Below are positions 21,671 through 29,980 of a stretch of DNA of 42,850 bases, in pieces. The DNA is taken from assembly GCA_018364485.1 (NCBI GenBank), contig JAGZLX010000006.1, positions 1 to 42,850 of the forward strand. Direction: 5' to 3'. The translations under genes and the position numbers were made by a program. The notes under the pieces are model-generated. The model made no database searches. It was given only the letters and a program-made list of their open reading frames with translations, and was not told the origin of the DNA. The DNA comes from Granulicatella adiacens. GTDB taxonomy: Bacteria > Bacillota > Bacilli > Lactobacillales > Aerococcaceae. Position 1 is the first letter of the stretch; each line of letters begins with the position of its first letter.

Positions 21671-22750
21671 ATGATCGATGTTATTGACTTAAACAAAGTA
21701 TTCGATAACGGCTTTGAAGCATTAAAGTCAGTAAATTTCTCAATTGAACAAGGGGACTTAGTTTGTTTACTAGGACCTAGTGGTTGTGGGAAATCAACAA
21801 TTTTAAATTTAATCGCAGGATTATTAACACCAACAGGAGGAGACATCCAATTTAAAGGATCGTCAGTTGTTACAACAGAACCTAAAGACCGTAACATCGG
21901 ATTCGTATTCCAAAACTATGCGTTATATCCGCATATGACAGTGTTAGAGAACATCATGTTCCCACTGACAGTTGGTAAAAACAAAATCTCTAAAGAAGAA
22001 GCTCAAAAAATTGCAGAAGAATATATGCAATTAACAAACATTGAAGAGCTAGCAGGCAAAAAACCTGGTACTTTATCAGGGGGACAACAACAACGTGTGG
22101 CGATCACTCGTGCGCTTGTTCAAAAACCTGAAGTGCTTCTACTTGATGAACCATTAAGTAACTTGGATGCTCGTTTACGTTTGAAAATCCGTGAAGAAAT
22201 CCGTCGTCTTGTAAAAGAAGTAGGAATCACAACAATCTTCGTAACGCACGACCAAGAAGAAGCTTTATCAATCTCAGATAAAATCATTCTTTTAAACGAA
22301 GGGTACATTCAACAACATGATGACCCACAAAACTTATACCTAGAACCAAGTAACTTATTCGTTGCGAAGTTCATCGGTAACCCAATCATCAACATTACAG
22401 AAGTGGAAATTAAAGACGGCGTGATTACTCACCCAGCATTCAACTTACCAACTTCTGAATTATCACAAGACCGCAAACGTCAAGAATTAGCAGATGGTCA
22501 CTACTACTTAGGAATGCGTCCTGAAGACGTGGTTCCAGTAGCTGAAGGTGAACAAGGGCTATTCTCAACAACAATCAGCGGCGTAGAATTAATCGGACGT
22601 GAACGTATTCTTCACTTCCCATTAGGCGAACAATTCTTGAAATCAATTGTAAGTGTGGAACATAAGATTGAAGAAGGAGACACACTTTCATTCCAATTAC
22701 TAAAACACAAAATCTTCTTATTCGATAAAGATGGAGCGCGTGTTTACTAA
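21671..22750 (+). CDS. ugpC: Carbohydrate/glycerol-phosphate ABC importer ATP-binding protein (UgpC/MsmK type)
   Basis: This 359-residue ATPase is of the CUT1 importer family. The nucleotide-binding domain covers about 1-235: Walker A GPSGCGKS at 37-44, Q-loop VFQNYALYPHMTV, signature LSGGQQQR, Walker B LLLDEPLSNLD and switch VTHDQEEAL. The C-terminal ~120 residues form the TOBE/regulatory domain seen in MalK and UgpC. GGAGG precedes the start. Its stop and the next start overlap by one base (TAATG). It heads an operon ugpC-ugpA-ugpE-hydrolase-ugpB. The gene symbol follows the UgpB-like binding protein; a shared multi-sugar ATPase role remains possible. Confidence 0.85.
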   Translation: MIDVIDLNKVFDNGFEALKSVNFSIEQGDLVCLLGPSGCGKSTILNLIAGLLTPTGGDIQFKGSSVVTTEPKDRNIGFVFQNYALYPHMTVLENIMFPLTVGKNKISKEEAQKIAEEYMQLTNIEELAGKKPGTLSGGQQQRVAITRALVQKPEVLLLDEPLSNLDARLRLKIREEIRRLVKEVGITTIFVTHDQEEALSISDKIILLNEGYIQQHDDPQNLYLEPSNLFVAKFIGNPIINITEVEIKDGVITHPAFNLPTSELSQDRKRQELADGHYYLGMRPEDVVPVAEGEQGLFSTTISGVELIGRERILHFPLGEQFLKSIVSVEHKIEEGDTLSFQLLKHKIFLFDKDGARVY

Positions 22751-23625
22751 TGAGAAAATATAACCCAGAGAACCAACCTAAAGCTTGGTTATTCCTTCTC
22801 CCATCTTTAGGAGTGATTCTTCTCTTTAACATTTATCCATTACTTCGTTCGTTCTGGATGAGTTTCCAAAAAGGGTCACTATTAAAATTACAATACACAG
22901 GTTTAGACAACTACCAAAAAGTAATTGCGGACCCTATATTCCATAAAGCGTTACTCAATACAGCATTGTATGCATTCGCAGTAGTGCCAGTAGCGTTATT
23001 AATCTCAGTAATCATTGCATGGATTATTTTCGAGAAGATTAAACGTAAAAGCTTCTTCGAAACAATCTTCTTCATGCCTTACGTTACAAGTACAATCGCT
23101 ATCGGGATTGTGTTCCGTTACTTCTTCAATGGGGACTACGGAATTATCAACTTCTTCCTTGGCTTGATTGGTATTCCAGCCGTAAACTGGTTGGATAACG
23201 TAAACATGAGTATGCCAACACTGATTATCTTCGGGGTTTGGACAAGTTTAGCGTTCAATATCATTATCCTTTTAGCAGGATTACGTAATATTGATCCTGA
23301 GCACTTCAAGATTGCGAAAATGTTTGGTGCGACAGACCGTGAAATCTTCTGGCGTATTACATTCCCGCAATTAGTTCCAACAATTGCCTTCCTTTCAACG
23401 GTTAACTTAATCGGGGCATTCAAAGTGTATACTCAAGTGTACGCATTATTTGGCGGAACTGCTGGTCCAGCAAACTCAGCAACAACAGCTGTGTACTATA
23501 TTTACGACAAGTTCCATGTGGCAGGAAGACCAGGGGTTGCCATGGCAGCAACTGTAATCTTGTTTGCAATCATTCTTTTTGCAACATTCCTCCAAAACAA
23601 ATTCTTAAGAAAGGCGGAGGGATAA
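22750..23625 (+). CDS. ugpA: ABC importer permease, UgpA/MalF-type
   Basis: This 291-residue permease has six TM segments. It begins with a short cytoplasmic tail (MRKYNPENQPKAWLFLLPSL) and carries the EAA coupling loop EHFKIAKMFGATDREIFWRI at about residues 180-200, which docks on the ATPase. The pattern is standard for the first permease of CUT1 systems, which import oligosaccharides, glycerol-3-phosphate or glycerophosphodiesters. Its start overlaps the ugpC stop by one base, and the second permease follows after four bases, so the products are made in step. The sequence alone does not fix the substrate. Confidence 0.9.
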   Translation: MRKYNPENQPKAWLFLLPSLGVILLFNIYPLLRSFWMSFQKGSLLKLQYTGLDNYQKVIADPIFHKALLNTALYAFAVVPVALLISVIIAWIIFEKIKRKSFFETIFFMPYVTSTIAIGIVFRYFFNGDYGIINFFLGLIGIPAVNWLDNVNMSMPTLIIFGVWTSLAFNIIILLAGLRNIDPEHFKIAKMFGATDREIFWRITFPQLVPTIAFLSTVNLIGAFKVYTQVYALFGGTAGPANSATTAVYYIYDKFHVAGRPGVAMAATVILFAIILFATFLQNKFLRKAEG

Positions 23626-23629
23626 GAAG

Positions 23630-24448
23630 ATGAAAAAAGTATTTAACGGTTTTTCAATCGCGCTTTTAATTTTCCTAGCGTTGATTACTGTATTCCCATT
23701 TATTTATATGGTAATGACAGGGTTAATGACATATGCAGAAGCAACAAGCATCCCACCGTCATTCATCCCAAGCTCATTCAAATTTAGTAACTACTTAGAA
23801 GTATTTAGCCGTGCGCCATTCTTACGTTACTTCGGAAACACATTGTTCGTGTCTCTATTTACAACAGTGGCAACAGTGATTACTTCATTACTAGCTGCCT
23901 TTGCTGTAACAAGCTTACAGTTCAAAGGAAAAAATATCGTAATGATGATCTTAGTTTCTCTATTAATGGTTCCTTACGAATCAATCATCTTTACAAACTA
24001 TCAAACAATCGCTCAATTAGGGTTATTAAACACTTATGTAGCGTTAATCATTCCGTTCTTAACAAGTATCTTCTATATTTACTACTTGAACGGATACTTA
24101 AAAGGAATCCCAAGCACATTCTACAAAGCTGCTAAAATCGACGGTGCGAGCGATTTAGAATACATCTGGCGTATTTTAGTGCCAATGTGTAAACCAGCAT
24201 TAGTAACAGTAGGGATTTTAACATTCATCCAAAGCTGGAATTCATTCCTATGGCCATTATTGGTTACAAACACGAAAGAATTCCGTCTATTAAACAACGG
24301 ACTTTCTGCCTTCACGACAGAAGCCGGAAGTGATGTTCACTTACAAATGGCCGCAGCAACTTTAACGGTTATCCCAATTCTGTTAATTTACTTCGTATTC
24401 AGAAAAGAAATTATTAGAGGGGTTGCGAAGAATGGTATCAAAGGATAA
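23630..24448 (+). CDS. ugpE: ABC importer permease, UgpE/MalG-type
   Basis: This 272-residue permease has six TM segments and pairs with the preceding UgpA-type protein. The EAA loop, YKAAKIDGASDLEYIWRILV, lies at about 165-185, followed by the MalG-like stretch WNSFLWPLLVTNTKEFRLL. AGGCGGAGGG precedes the start. The 3' end overlaps the following hydrolase gene by 17 bases. That overlap makes the hydrolase a translationally coupled member of the transport operon rather than a chance neighbour. Confidence 0.9.
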   Translation: MKKVFNGFSIALLIFLALITVFPFIYMVMTGLMTYAEATSIPPSFIPSSFKFSNYLEVFSRAPFLRYFGNTLFVSLFTTVATVITSLLAAFAVTSLQFKGKNIVMMILVSLLMVPYESIIFTNYQTIAQLGLLNTYVALIIPFLTSIFYIYYLNGYLKGIPSTFYKAAKIDGASDLEYIWRILVPMCKPALVTVGILTFIQSWNSFLWPLLVTNTKEFRLLNNGLSAFTTEAGSDVHLQMAAATLTVIPILLIYFVFRKEIIRGVAKNGIKG

Positions 24449-25724
24449 AACAACGATTACCTTTCATAGCGGCATTTTAACAATCGGTGGAACGGTCATC
24501 GAAGTTGCCTACAAAGATAGCCATATCTTCTTCGACTTTGGGACAGAGTTTTTACCAGAATTAGAATTGCCCGATGAATCGGTGCAAACACTCACTGACC
24601 ATAAAGTGATTCCACATTTAAAAAATATGTACGATGCACGTATCCCTTACAAATACGAAGGGGATGAAGATAAAGACTATGCCAACACGGCGGTCTTTAT
24701 CTCACATGCGCATCTAGACCATACAAGAATGTTGAATTATTTAGACCCAAACATTCCTTTATATACATTGAAGGAAACAAAAATGATTGTAAATTCGCTT
24801 AACCGCAATGGAGTGTTCCTACTACCATCGCCGTTCGAAGACGATACATTTACAAGAGACATGATTGGGTTAGATGCTGGAGACGTGATTAAGGTTGGAG
24901 AAATCGAAGTAGAAATCGTGCGTGTCGATCATGACGCATATGGGGCTGCTGCTTTAATCATCAAAACTCCTGGACATCATATTACGTATACAGGGGACTT
25001 ACGACTTCACGGTCATAATGCCGAAGACACAATCGAGTTTTGTAAGAAGGCAAAACATACCGACCTTTTAATGATGGAAGGTGTATCGATTAGCTTTGGA
25101 GACCGTAAAGAGGTTGAAGATCAAATCAAACCTGAAAACGAGGAAGATGTGATTCGTCATATCGCTCGCCTCGAACAAGAAAATCCAAATCGACAAATTA
25201 CATTTAATGGCTATCCAGCGAATGTCCGTCGTTTTGAAAAAATCGTCGAAGGAACAAGCCGTACTGTTGTTTTAGAAGCAACGATGGCGGCACTTCTCAA
25301 GGAAGTCTTCCAAAAAGAAGCTCATTACTACTATAGAGAAGGAGCTCCTAAACTCGACGAACTTGATCCTACTTTAGAAATTCCATATCAAACGTTGTTA
25401 GAGGATACTTCGAAGTACTTATGGCAAGCAGTCGATCATTTCGAACGTTTGCAAGAAGGAAGCTTATACATCCATAGCGATGCACAGCCTCTTGGGGACT
25501 TTGATCCGAACTATCAACCGTTTCTTGATTTATTGGCGGAAAAACATATTGAGTTTGTACGCCTAGCTTGCTCAGGTCACGCAAAACCGGACGACTTAGA
25601 CCGTATTATTGCGATGATCGAGCCTAAATGTTTGGTTCCAATTCATACGTTAAAACCAGAACTTCTGGTGAATCCGTATGGTGACAGAATATTGCCGTAT
25701 CGCGGCGAAAAAATTGTGTTGTAA
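24432..25724 (+). CDS. Metallo-beta-lactamase-fold hydrolase (RNase J/beta-CASP-like) embedded in the Ugp-like operon
   Basis: This 430-residue cytoplasmic metallohydrolase carries the metal motifs of the fold: SHAHLDH (His92, His94, Asp96, His97), VDHDAYGA (His167), and TGDLRLHG (Asp189). The C-terminal half has SGHAKPDDL and PIHTLKPEL, resembling the closing motifs of RNase J-type beta-CASP enzymes (SGHA and PxHGE). A clear nucleic-acid-binding beta-CASP core and the RNase J C-terminal domain are not evident, and RNase J proteins are longer (~550 residues). In-frame TTG at 24423 is possible; ATG 24432 after AGAGGGG is preferred. It sits where transport operons sometimes carry a phosphodiesterase (compare UgpQ), so a role in processing the imported compound is suggested. 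The actual substrate is unknown. Confidence 0.78.
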   Translation: MVSKDKTTITFHSGILTIGGTVIEVAYKDSHIFFDFGTEFLPELELPDESVQTLTDHKVIPHLKNMYDARIPYKYEGDEDKDYANTAVFISHAHLDHTRMLNYLDPNIPLYTLKETKMIVNSLNRNGVFLLPSPFEDDTFTRDMIGLDAGDVIKVGEIEVEIVRVDHDAYGAAALIIKTPGHHITYTGDLRLHGHNAEDTIEFCKKAKHTDLLMMEGVSISFGDRKEVEDQIKPENEEDVIRHIARLEQENPNRQITFNGYPANVRRFEKIVEGTSRTVVLEATMAALLKEVFQKEAHYYYREGAPKLDELDPTLEIPYQTLLEDTSKYLWQAVDHFERLQEGSLYIHSDAQPLGDFDPNYQPFLDLLAEKHIEFVRLACSGHAKPDDLDRIIAMIEPKCLVPIHTLKPELLVNPYGDRILPYRGEKIVL

Positions 25725-25750
25725 AACTATATAACAAAAGGAGAAGAAAA

Positions 25751-27043
25751 ATGAAATTCAAATCTTTAGTAAAAGCGACACTAGCAACAGCATCAGTTGT
25801 GGCGTTGACAGCATGTGGAGCTAGCTCATCAAACAGCTCACAAGCTGAAGCTAAAAAAGACATCGTAACAGAGGTTAAATCAGAAACAACAATCACTTTC
25901 TGGCATGCCATGAACGGTCAGCTTGAAAAAGCTCTTCAAAAATTAACAGATGACTTTATGAAAGCTAACCCAAATATCAAAGTAGAGTTACAAAACCAAT
26001 CTTCATACAAAGATTTACAAGCTAAAATCAACTCAACTTTAACTTCACCAAAAGACTTACCAACAATCACTCAAGCATATCCTAACTGGTTATTCAATGC
26101 TGCTGAGCAAGATACATTGGTAGACTTCAAACCATACATTGAAAACGAAACAATCGGATTCAAGAAAGGTGAAGAAATCCGTTCAGACTTAATGGAAGGT
26201 GCTCGAATCAACGGAGTACAATACGGTATCCCATTCAACAAATCTACAGAAGTATTATTCTACAATGCAGATTTATTAAAAGAATACGGTGTTAAAGTTC
26301 CAACTACTTTAGATGAATTAAAAGAAGCAGCTAAAACAATTTACGAAAAATCTAACCACGAAGTTGTTGGTGCTGGATTCGACTCATTAAACAACTACTA
26401 TGCAATTGGTATGAAGAACAAAGGCATTGACTTCACTAAACAATTAGACTTTACAAGTGACGCTTCAAAAGAAGTTGTTAAATACTACGCAGACGGAATC
26501 CGTGATGGATACTTCCGTACAGCTGGTTCAGATAAATACTTATCAGGACCATTCCAAAACAAAAAAGTGGCTATGTATGTTGGTTCATCAGCTGGTGAAT
26601 CATTCGTAGCTAAAGGCGCTAAAGAATCTGGCTTCGAATACGGAGTTGCTGCTCGTCCTGAAAAATATAACTTACAACAAGGTACTGATATTTACATGTT
26701 TGAAGGTTCTACAACTGAAGAACAACGTACTGCAGCATTCTTATACTTGAAATTCTTATCTTCACCTGAATCTCAATTATACTGGGCACAACAAACTGGT
26801 TATATGCCTACAGTTGCTTCAGTGTTAGAAAAAGATGAATATAAGAAATCAGGTTCTAAAGTTCCTGCAATTTTAGGTGAAGCTACTAAGAATTTATTCT
26901 CAATTCCTGTAGTTGAAAACTCTGATCCTGCATACGCAGAAGTTCGTACGATTTTAGAAAAAATCTTTACAACTCAAAACGGCAATGTAGATCAATTAAT
27001 CCAAGATTCTAAAGCACAATTTGATGCGGCGTGGAATCAATAA
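25751..27043 (+). CDS. ugpB: UgpB-like extracellular solute-binding lipoprotein
   Basis: This 430-residue binding protein has a lipoprotein signal peptide (MKFKSLVKATLATASVVALT, lipobox LTAC, Cys22). The mature part starts with ITFWHAMNGQLEKALQKL and contains IPFNKSTEVLFYNADLLKEY. Both resemble the E. coli glycerol-3-phosphate-binding protein UgpB (FWHSMEGEL and QPFNSSTPVLYYN). This makes glycerol-3-phosphate or glycerophosphodiesters the best guess for ligand, though related sugar-binding proteins share parts of the pattern. AGGAG precedes the start. It is the last gene of the operon, 26 bases after the hydrolase. Synonymous codon use looks strongly biased to A/T-ending codons, as expected for an abundant protein. 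Confidence 0.82.
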   Translation: MKFKSLVKATLATASVVALTACGASSSNSSQAEAKKDIVTEVKSETTITFWHAMNGQLEKALQKLTDDFMKANPNIKVELQNQSSYKDLQAKINSTLTSPKDLPTITQAYPNWLFNAAEQDTLVDFKPYIENETIGFKKGEEIRSDLMEGARINGVQYGIPFNKSTEVLFYNADLLKEYGVKVPTTLDELKEAAKTIYEKSNHEVVGAGFDSLNNYYAIGMKNKGIDFTKQLDFTSDASKEVVKYYADGIRDGYFRTAGSDKYLSGPFQNKKVAMYVGSSAGESFVAKGAKESGFEYGVAARPEKYNLQQGTDIYMFEGSTTEEQRTAAFLYLKFLSSPESQLYWAQQTGYMPTVASVLEKDEYKKSGSKVPAILGEATKNLFSIPVVENSDPAYAEVRTILEKIFTTQNGNVDQLIQDSKAQFDAAWNQ

Positions 27044-27078
27044 TCACATATAAGTTCATTCACAACACAATCACAACG

Positions 27079-27108
27079 AAGGCCTGAGGAATTTTCCTCA
27101 GGCTTTTT
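27079..27108 (+). terminator. Terminator of the Ugp-like operon
   Basis: GCCTGAGGAA-TT-TTCCTCAGGC is a 10-bp perfect stem followed by T5. Confidence 0.92.
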
Positions 27109-27148
27109 GTGTGAAATGAGGGTGGGTGCTGGAATGTGTGTAGGTGCT

Positions 27149-27173
27149 GGAAGGCCCCTTCGGGGGAGGCTTT
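27149..27173. other. UUCG-capped hairpin in a G-rich tract
   Basis: AAGGCCCC-TTCG-GGGGGAGGCTTT would form a very stable hairpin with a cUUCGg tetraloop. It lies in a G-rich stretch (27117-27200) that also holds two direct copies of GGTGCTGGAA. No gene is apparent; it may be a second terminator or part of a small RNA. Confidence 0.4.
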
Positions 27174-27207
27174 CAGGTGAATGAGGTGTGGGGGTGGATT
27201 GCTTTAG

Positions 27208-27372
27208 AAACATGCGGTTTTAATTGTTGAAAGAGGTTTAGTGAGCCACCGACTCGAGCCTAGGGTCTCTCGTCTTTGAAGCCTCAAAGAGACACTAACG
27301 AAATAATTCGTAAGTGTCTCTAATTCGCATTCAATGGATGTTCTCACTAATCTTTCAACAAAACCGCTGTTT
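27208..27372 (+). repeat. Structured intergenic repeat, copy E
   Basis: The outer arms AAACATGCGGTTTT and AAAACCGCTGTTT open a stem that continues with GTTGAAAGA / TCTTTCAAC and TTAGTGAG / CTCACTAA. The conserved hairpin contains GAGCCTAGGGTCTC. The variable hairpin is AGAGACACT / AGTGTCTCT with the loop AACGAAATAATTCGTA. The joining strand CTAATTCGCATTC matches the family. Confidence 0.82.
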
Positions 27373-27379
27373 CCGTCGC

Positions 27380-27424
27380 AATTGACATTTTAGGGATACA
27401 CCTAAAAGCCTCCTGAAGTCAATT
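27380..27424. other. Nested hairpin downstream of repeat copy E
   Basis: AATTGAC (27380-27386) pairs with GTCAATT (27418-27424), and inside it TTTTAGG pairs with CCTAAAA across GATACA. It lies between copy E and the DUF1697 gene. No promoter is nearby and no T tail follows. Function is unknown. The remaining bases up to about 27525 show nothing recognisable. Confidence 0.4.
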
Positions 27425-27528
27425 CCACACAACAAAGCTGAGGGGATTTTGATGGCGTTCTTGAGATTGTGTTTCTCATTCACGAAGGACCGGTGTAAGG
27501 ATAGAGTGAACGCGTTTCATGGAGAGTG

Positions 27529-27537
27529 TGCTATAAT
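27529..27537 (+). promoter_or_regulatory. Extended -10 promoter of the DUF1697 gene
   Basis: TGCTATAAT, a perfect -10 with TG extension, lies 25 bases before the start codon. No good -35 is present. Confidence 0.5.
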
Positions 27538-27561
27538 GGGGCGACAAGAGAGGTGAGTCGG

Positions 27562-28113
27562 ATGCGGTATGTGCTTTTATTAAGAGGCATCAATGTTGGT
27601 GGCAAAAATAAAGTCGTGATGAGCGAATTGAAGGAATTGTTGAAGCGTGAAGGGTTCAGCGATGTGGATTCGTACATTAATAGCGGGAACTTATTTTTTG
27701 CAAGCGATGAGAGTGTGGAAAAAACCGTTCTGAAAGTTGAAAAGGTGCTAGAAGAGAATTATGAGTTTTCGATTCCGTTTGCGCTGCTTTCAAAAGAGGA
27801 ATACTTAGAAGAAATGGCGGGGCTTCCAGAATGGTGGAAGGATGAGTTTGCTAGAAAAGATATTTTGTTTTTCTCACGCGGGACAGATACTGATGAGGTT
27901 ATCCGATTTGTAGAAGAGTCTGCATTTTATAATGAGAGAGTCTATATCGGAAAATGTGCAGTCTTCTGGGCGAAAATCGATGAGGCAGAGTATCAAAAAA
28001 CGACTTACCACAAGAAGATTTTGAAGCAACCATTTTATAAGACGATTACGATTCGAAATGGGAAGACATTTGATAAAATTGCTGAAATACTGCAGACAGA
28101 GAAACCTTTGTGA
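27562..28113 (+). CDS. DUF1697 family protein
   Basis: This 183-residue soluble protein begins MRYVLLLRGINVGGKNKVVM, which is characteristic of the DUF1697 family (the RGINVGG motif). It is followed by LKELLKREGFSDVDSYINSG, another typical stretch (L-x-x-x-GF-x-x-V-x-x-Y-x-x-SGN). The family is widespread in Firmicutes and Actinobacteria, and no biochemical function is established that I can cite. The start at 27562 is chosen because GAGAGGTGAG lies just upstream and conservation begins there; the frame's earlier ATG at 27526 overlaps the promoter -10. It is probably transcribed alone: the nucleotidase gene 54 bp downstream has its own extended -10. Confidence 0.85.
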   Translation: MRYVLLLRGINVGGKNKVVMSELKELLKREGFSDVDSYINSGNLFFASDESVEKTVLKVEKVLEENYEFSIPFALLSKEEYLEEMAGLPEWWKDEFARKDILFFSRGTDTDEVIRFVEESAFYNERVYIGKCAVFWAKIDEAEYQKTTYHKKILKQPFYKTITIRNGKTFDKIAEILQTEKPL

Positions 28114-28135
28114 TAGGGCTTTTTTATGGTACAAT
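28108..28135 (+). promoter_or_regulatory. Promoter of the nucleotidase-like gene
   Basis: TACAAT (28130-28135) has a TG extension (TGG before it) and TTGTGA about 16 bp upstream, overlapping the end of the DUF1697 gene. Confidence 0.5.
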
Positions 28136-28167
28136 AGTGTGTGAATTTGTAGAAAGTGAGGCGCATT

Positions 28168-29724
28168 ATGGAAATTAAAATTATTGAAACTAGTGATATG
28201 CATGGGTACGTGCTACCGACAAACTATACAGAAAGAAACATGGACTTAGGATTCAGTACGGCGAAGGCTGCAACTGTGATTCGTCGCTTAAAAGAAGAAG
28301 CGAATGGTCCTGTGATTCAAATCGAAAACGGAGACTTCATTCAAGGGTCACCATTAAGCTACTATGTTCGTAAACAAGATTCAAAAGTAGCCTCTGATTT
28401 AACAAAAGTATTGAACTACTTAAACTATGACCTAGGGATTCTAGGGAACCACGAGTTTAACTATGGGTTGGACTACTTAAGAGAAGCGATTGCGTCTTAC
28501 AACCACCCAATCCTTTGCTCAAACATTTTAACTAAAGATGGCAAGCCAGCGTTTGGCGAACCTTACAAAGTGTTCGAGAAAGACGGTGTGAAAATCGCAG
28601 TTTTAGGGATTACGACACCTTATATTCCAAATTGGGAACAACCTGCAACGGTCAAAGATTTAGTATTCGTGAGCGCGTTGGAAACAGCGAAGAAATACGT
28701 TCCTGAAATGCGTAAAGTGGCGGATGTTGCCGTTGTAACCTACCACGGAGGGTTCGAGTGCGACCTTTCATGCGGGGACCCAACGGAACTGTTAACAGGA
28801 GAAAACGAAGGGTATGCGATTGCGACGCAAGTAAAAGGAATCGATGCGTTAGTGACAGGACACCAACACCGTGTGATTGCACAAAAAGTGAATGGCGTGC
28901 CAGTGATTCAACCAGGATACCGCGGGGCATATGTAGGTGAAATCAGCTTAGAAGTGGAAAAAGTAGACGGAAAGTATACAGTTGTTTCAAGTGAAGCAAA
29001 ACTTCACCCAACAGAAGATGTGCCAGCAGATCCAGCCGTATTAGAAATGTTTAGCGATTTACAAGCGGAAGTGGAAGATTGGTTAGATACTCCAGTTGGA
29101 AAAGTTGTTGGAGATATGACCATTAAAGATCCACATGCAGCGCGTTTAAGCGAGCATCCATATATTGAATTTATCAATAAGGTTCAAATGGAAGCTAGTG
29201 GTGCGGATATCTCAGGTACTGCGTTATTTAACAACGACGGACGTGGATTTAACTCAGAAATCCGTATGCGTGACGTGATTACAAACTACATTTATCCAAA
29301 TACATTAGCTGTTCTAAAAGTGAGCGGGGAAGACTTAAGAAAAGCTCTTGAACGTGTGGCGACTTATTTCATCGTCGAAAACGGACAAGCGGTCTTCAAT
29401 CCTAAATATGTGGAACCAAAACCTCAATACTACAACTACGATATGTACGAAGGAATCGAGTACACATTAGACTTCACTAGACCATTCGGCGACCGTGTGA
29501 CTCGCTTAGAGTACCATGGCAAACCTGTTCAAGATACGGATGAATTAGAAGTAGTGACAAACCAATATCGTGCAGTTGGTGGCGGAAACTATAGTATGTT
29601 TAAGCCGGAGAAGATTGTGCGTGAGGTGCAGATCGACATGACGGAGCTCATTGCGGAATACTTGCGCAAACATCCAGTCATCGAAGCAACAGTCAACAAC
29701 AACTTTAAGACTGTGGTGAAATAA
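28168..29724 (+). CDS. Cytoplasmic metallophosphatase of the 5'-nucleotidase/2',3'-cyclic phosphodiesterase family
   Basis: This 518-residue, two-domain enzyme is of the UshA/CpdB/YfkN superfamily. The N-terminal calcineurin-like domain has the full metal set: ETSDMHGY, NGDFIQGSP, GNHEFNYG, VTYHGGFE and TGHQHR. The C-terminal nucleotidase domain (about 330-518) contains ALFNNDGRGF and VGGGNYSMF, which bind the substrate base. Unlike most relatives it has no signal peptide or wall anchor and starts MEIKIIETSDMHG, so it should act in the cytoplasm on nucleotides or cyclic nucleotides. In-frame GTG 28156 is possible; ATG 28168 after GTGAGG is preferred. No terminator follows; repeat copy F begins about 13 bases after the stop. 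Confidence 0.88.
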   Translation: MEIKIIETSDMHGYVLPTNYTERNMDLGFSTAKAATVIRRLKEEANGPVIQIENGDFIQGSPLSYYVRKQDSKVASDLTKVLNYLNYDLGILGNHEFNYGLDYLREAIASYNHPILCSNILTKDGKPAFGEPYKVFEKDGVKIAVLGITTPYIPNWEQPATVKDLVFVSALETAKKYVPEMRKVADVAVVTYHGGFECDLSCGDPTELLTGENEGYAIATQVKGIDALVTGHQHRVIAQKVNGVPVIQPGYRGAYVGEISLEVEKVDGKYTVVSSEAKLHPTEDVPADPAVLEMFSDLQAEVEDWLDTPVGKVVGDMTIKDPHAARLSEHPYIEFINKVQMEASGADISGTALFNNDGRGFNSEIRMRDVITNYIYPNTLAVLKVSGEDLRKALERVATYFIVENGQAVFNPKYVEPKPQYYNYDMYEGIEYTLDFTRPFGDRVTRLEYHGKPVQDTDELEVVTNQYRAVGGGNYSMFKPEKIVREVQIDMTELIAEYLRKHPVIEATVNNNFKTVVK

Positions 29725-29737
29725 TATAAAGACACTT

Positions 29738-29906
29738 CAAACTCCTCAGAGTTTGTTATAGAAAAGCATTATAGGATACCGGTTTGAGTCTTAGGTCTCA
29801 AACCTACCAAGCTTCAAACAGCCTCTACGAAATGAATTTCTAGAGACTGTAATTCACATTGGTTATGATTCCCTATAATGCTTTCTATAACCTCTGAGGA
29901 GTTTTT
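29738..29906 (+). repeat. Structured intergenic repeat, copy F
   Basis: The outer arms AACTCCTCAGAG and CTCTGAGGAGTT open a stem that continues TTATAGAAAAGCATTATAGG / CCTATAATGCTTTCTATAA, one of the longest in the family. The conserved hairpin is GGTTTGAG / CTCAAACC around TCTTAGGT. The variable hairpin is ACAGCCTCTA / TAGAGACTGT. It begins 13 bp after the nucleotidase stop, in the same direction, and ends in T5, so it could act as that gene's terminator. Confidence 0.85.
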
Positions 29907-29908
29907 CG

Positions 29909-29980
29909 TGTTATCAGCGCTTAAGTTGTTGTGTTGCTTCAATAAAGTTAGAACAATTATTCCTTCATTCGAAATGAGAA
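29909..29980 (+). repeat. Linker repeat, copy 1
   Basis: A ~70-bp linker containing TTGTGTTGCTTC and TTCCTTCATTCGAAAT. It recurs at about 30139-30210 and 30359-30430, each time after a structured repeat, showing that repeat plus linker was tandemly duplicated. No ORF was found. Confidence 0.75.
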
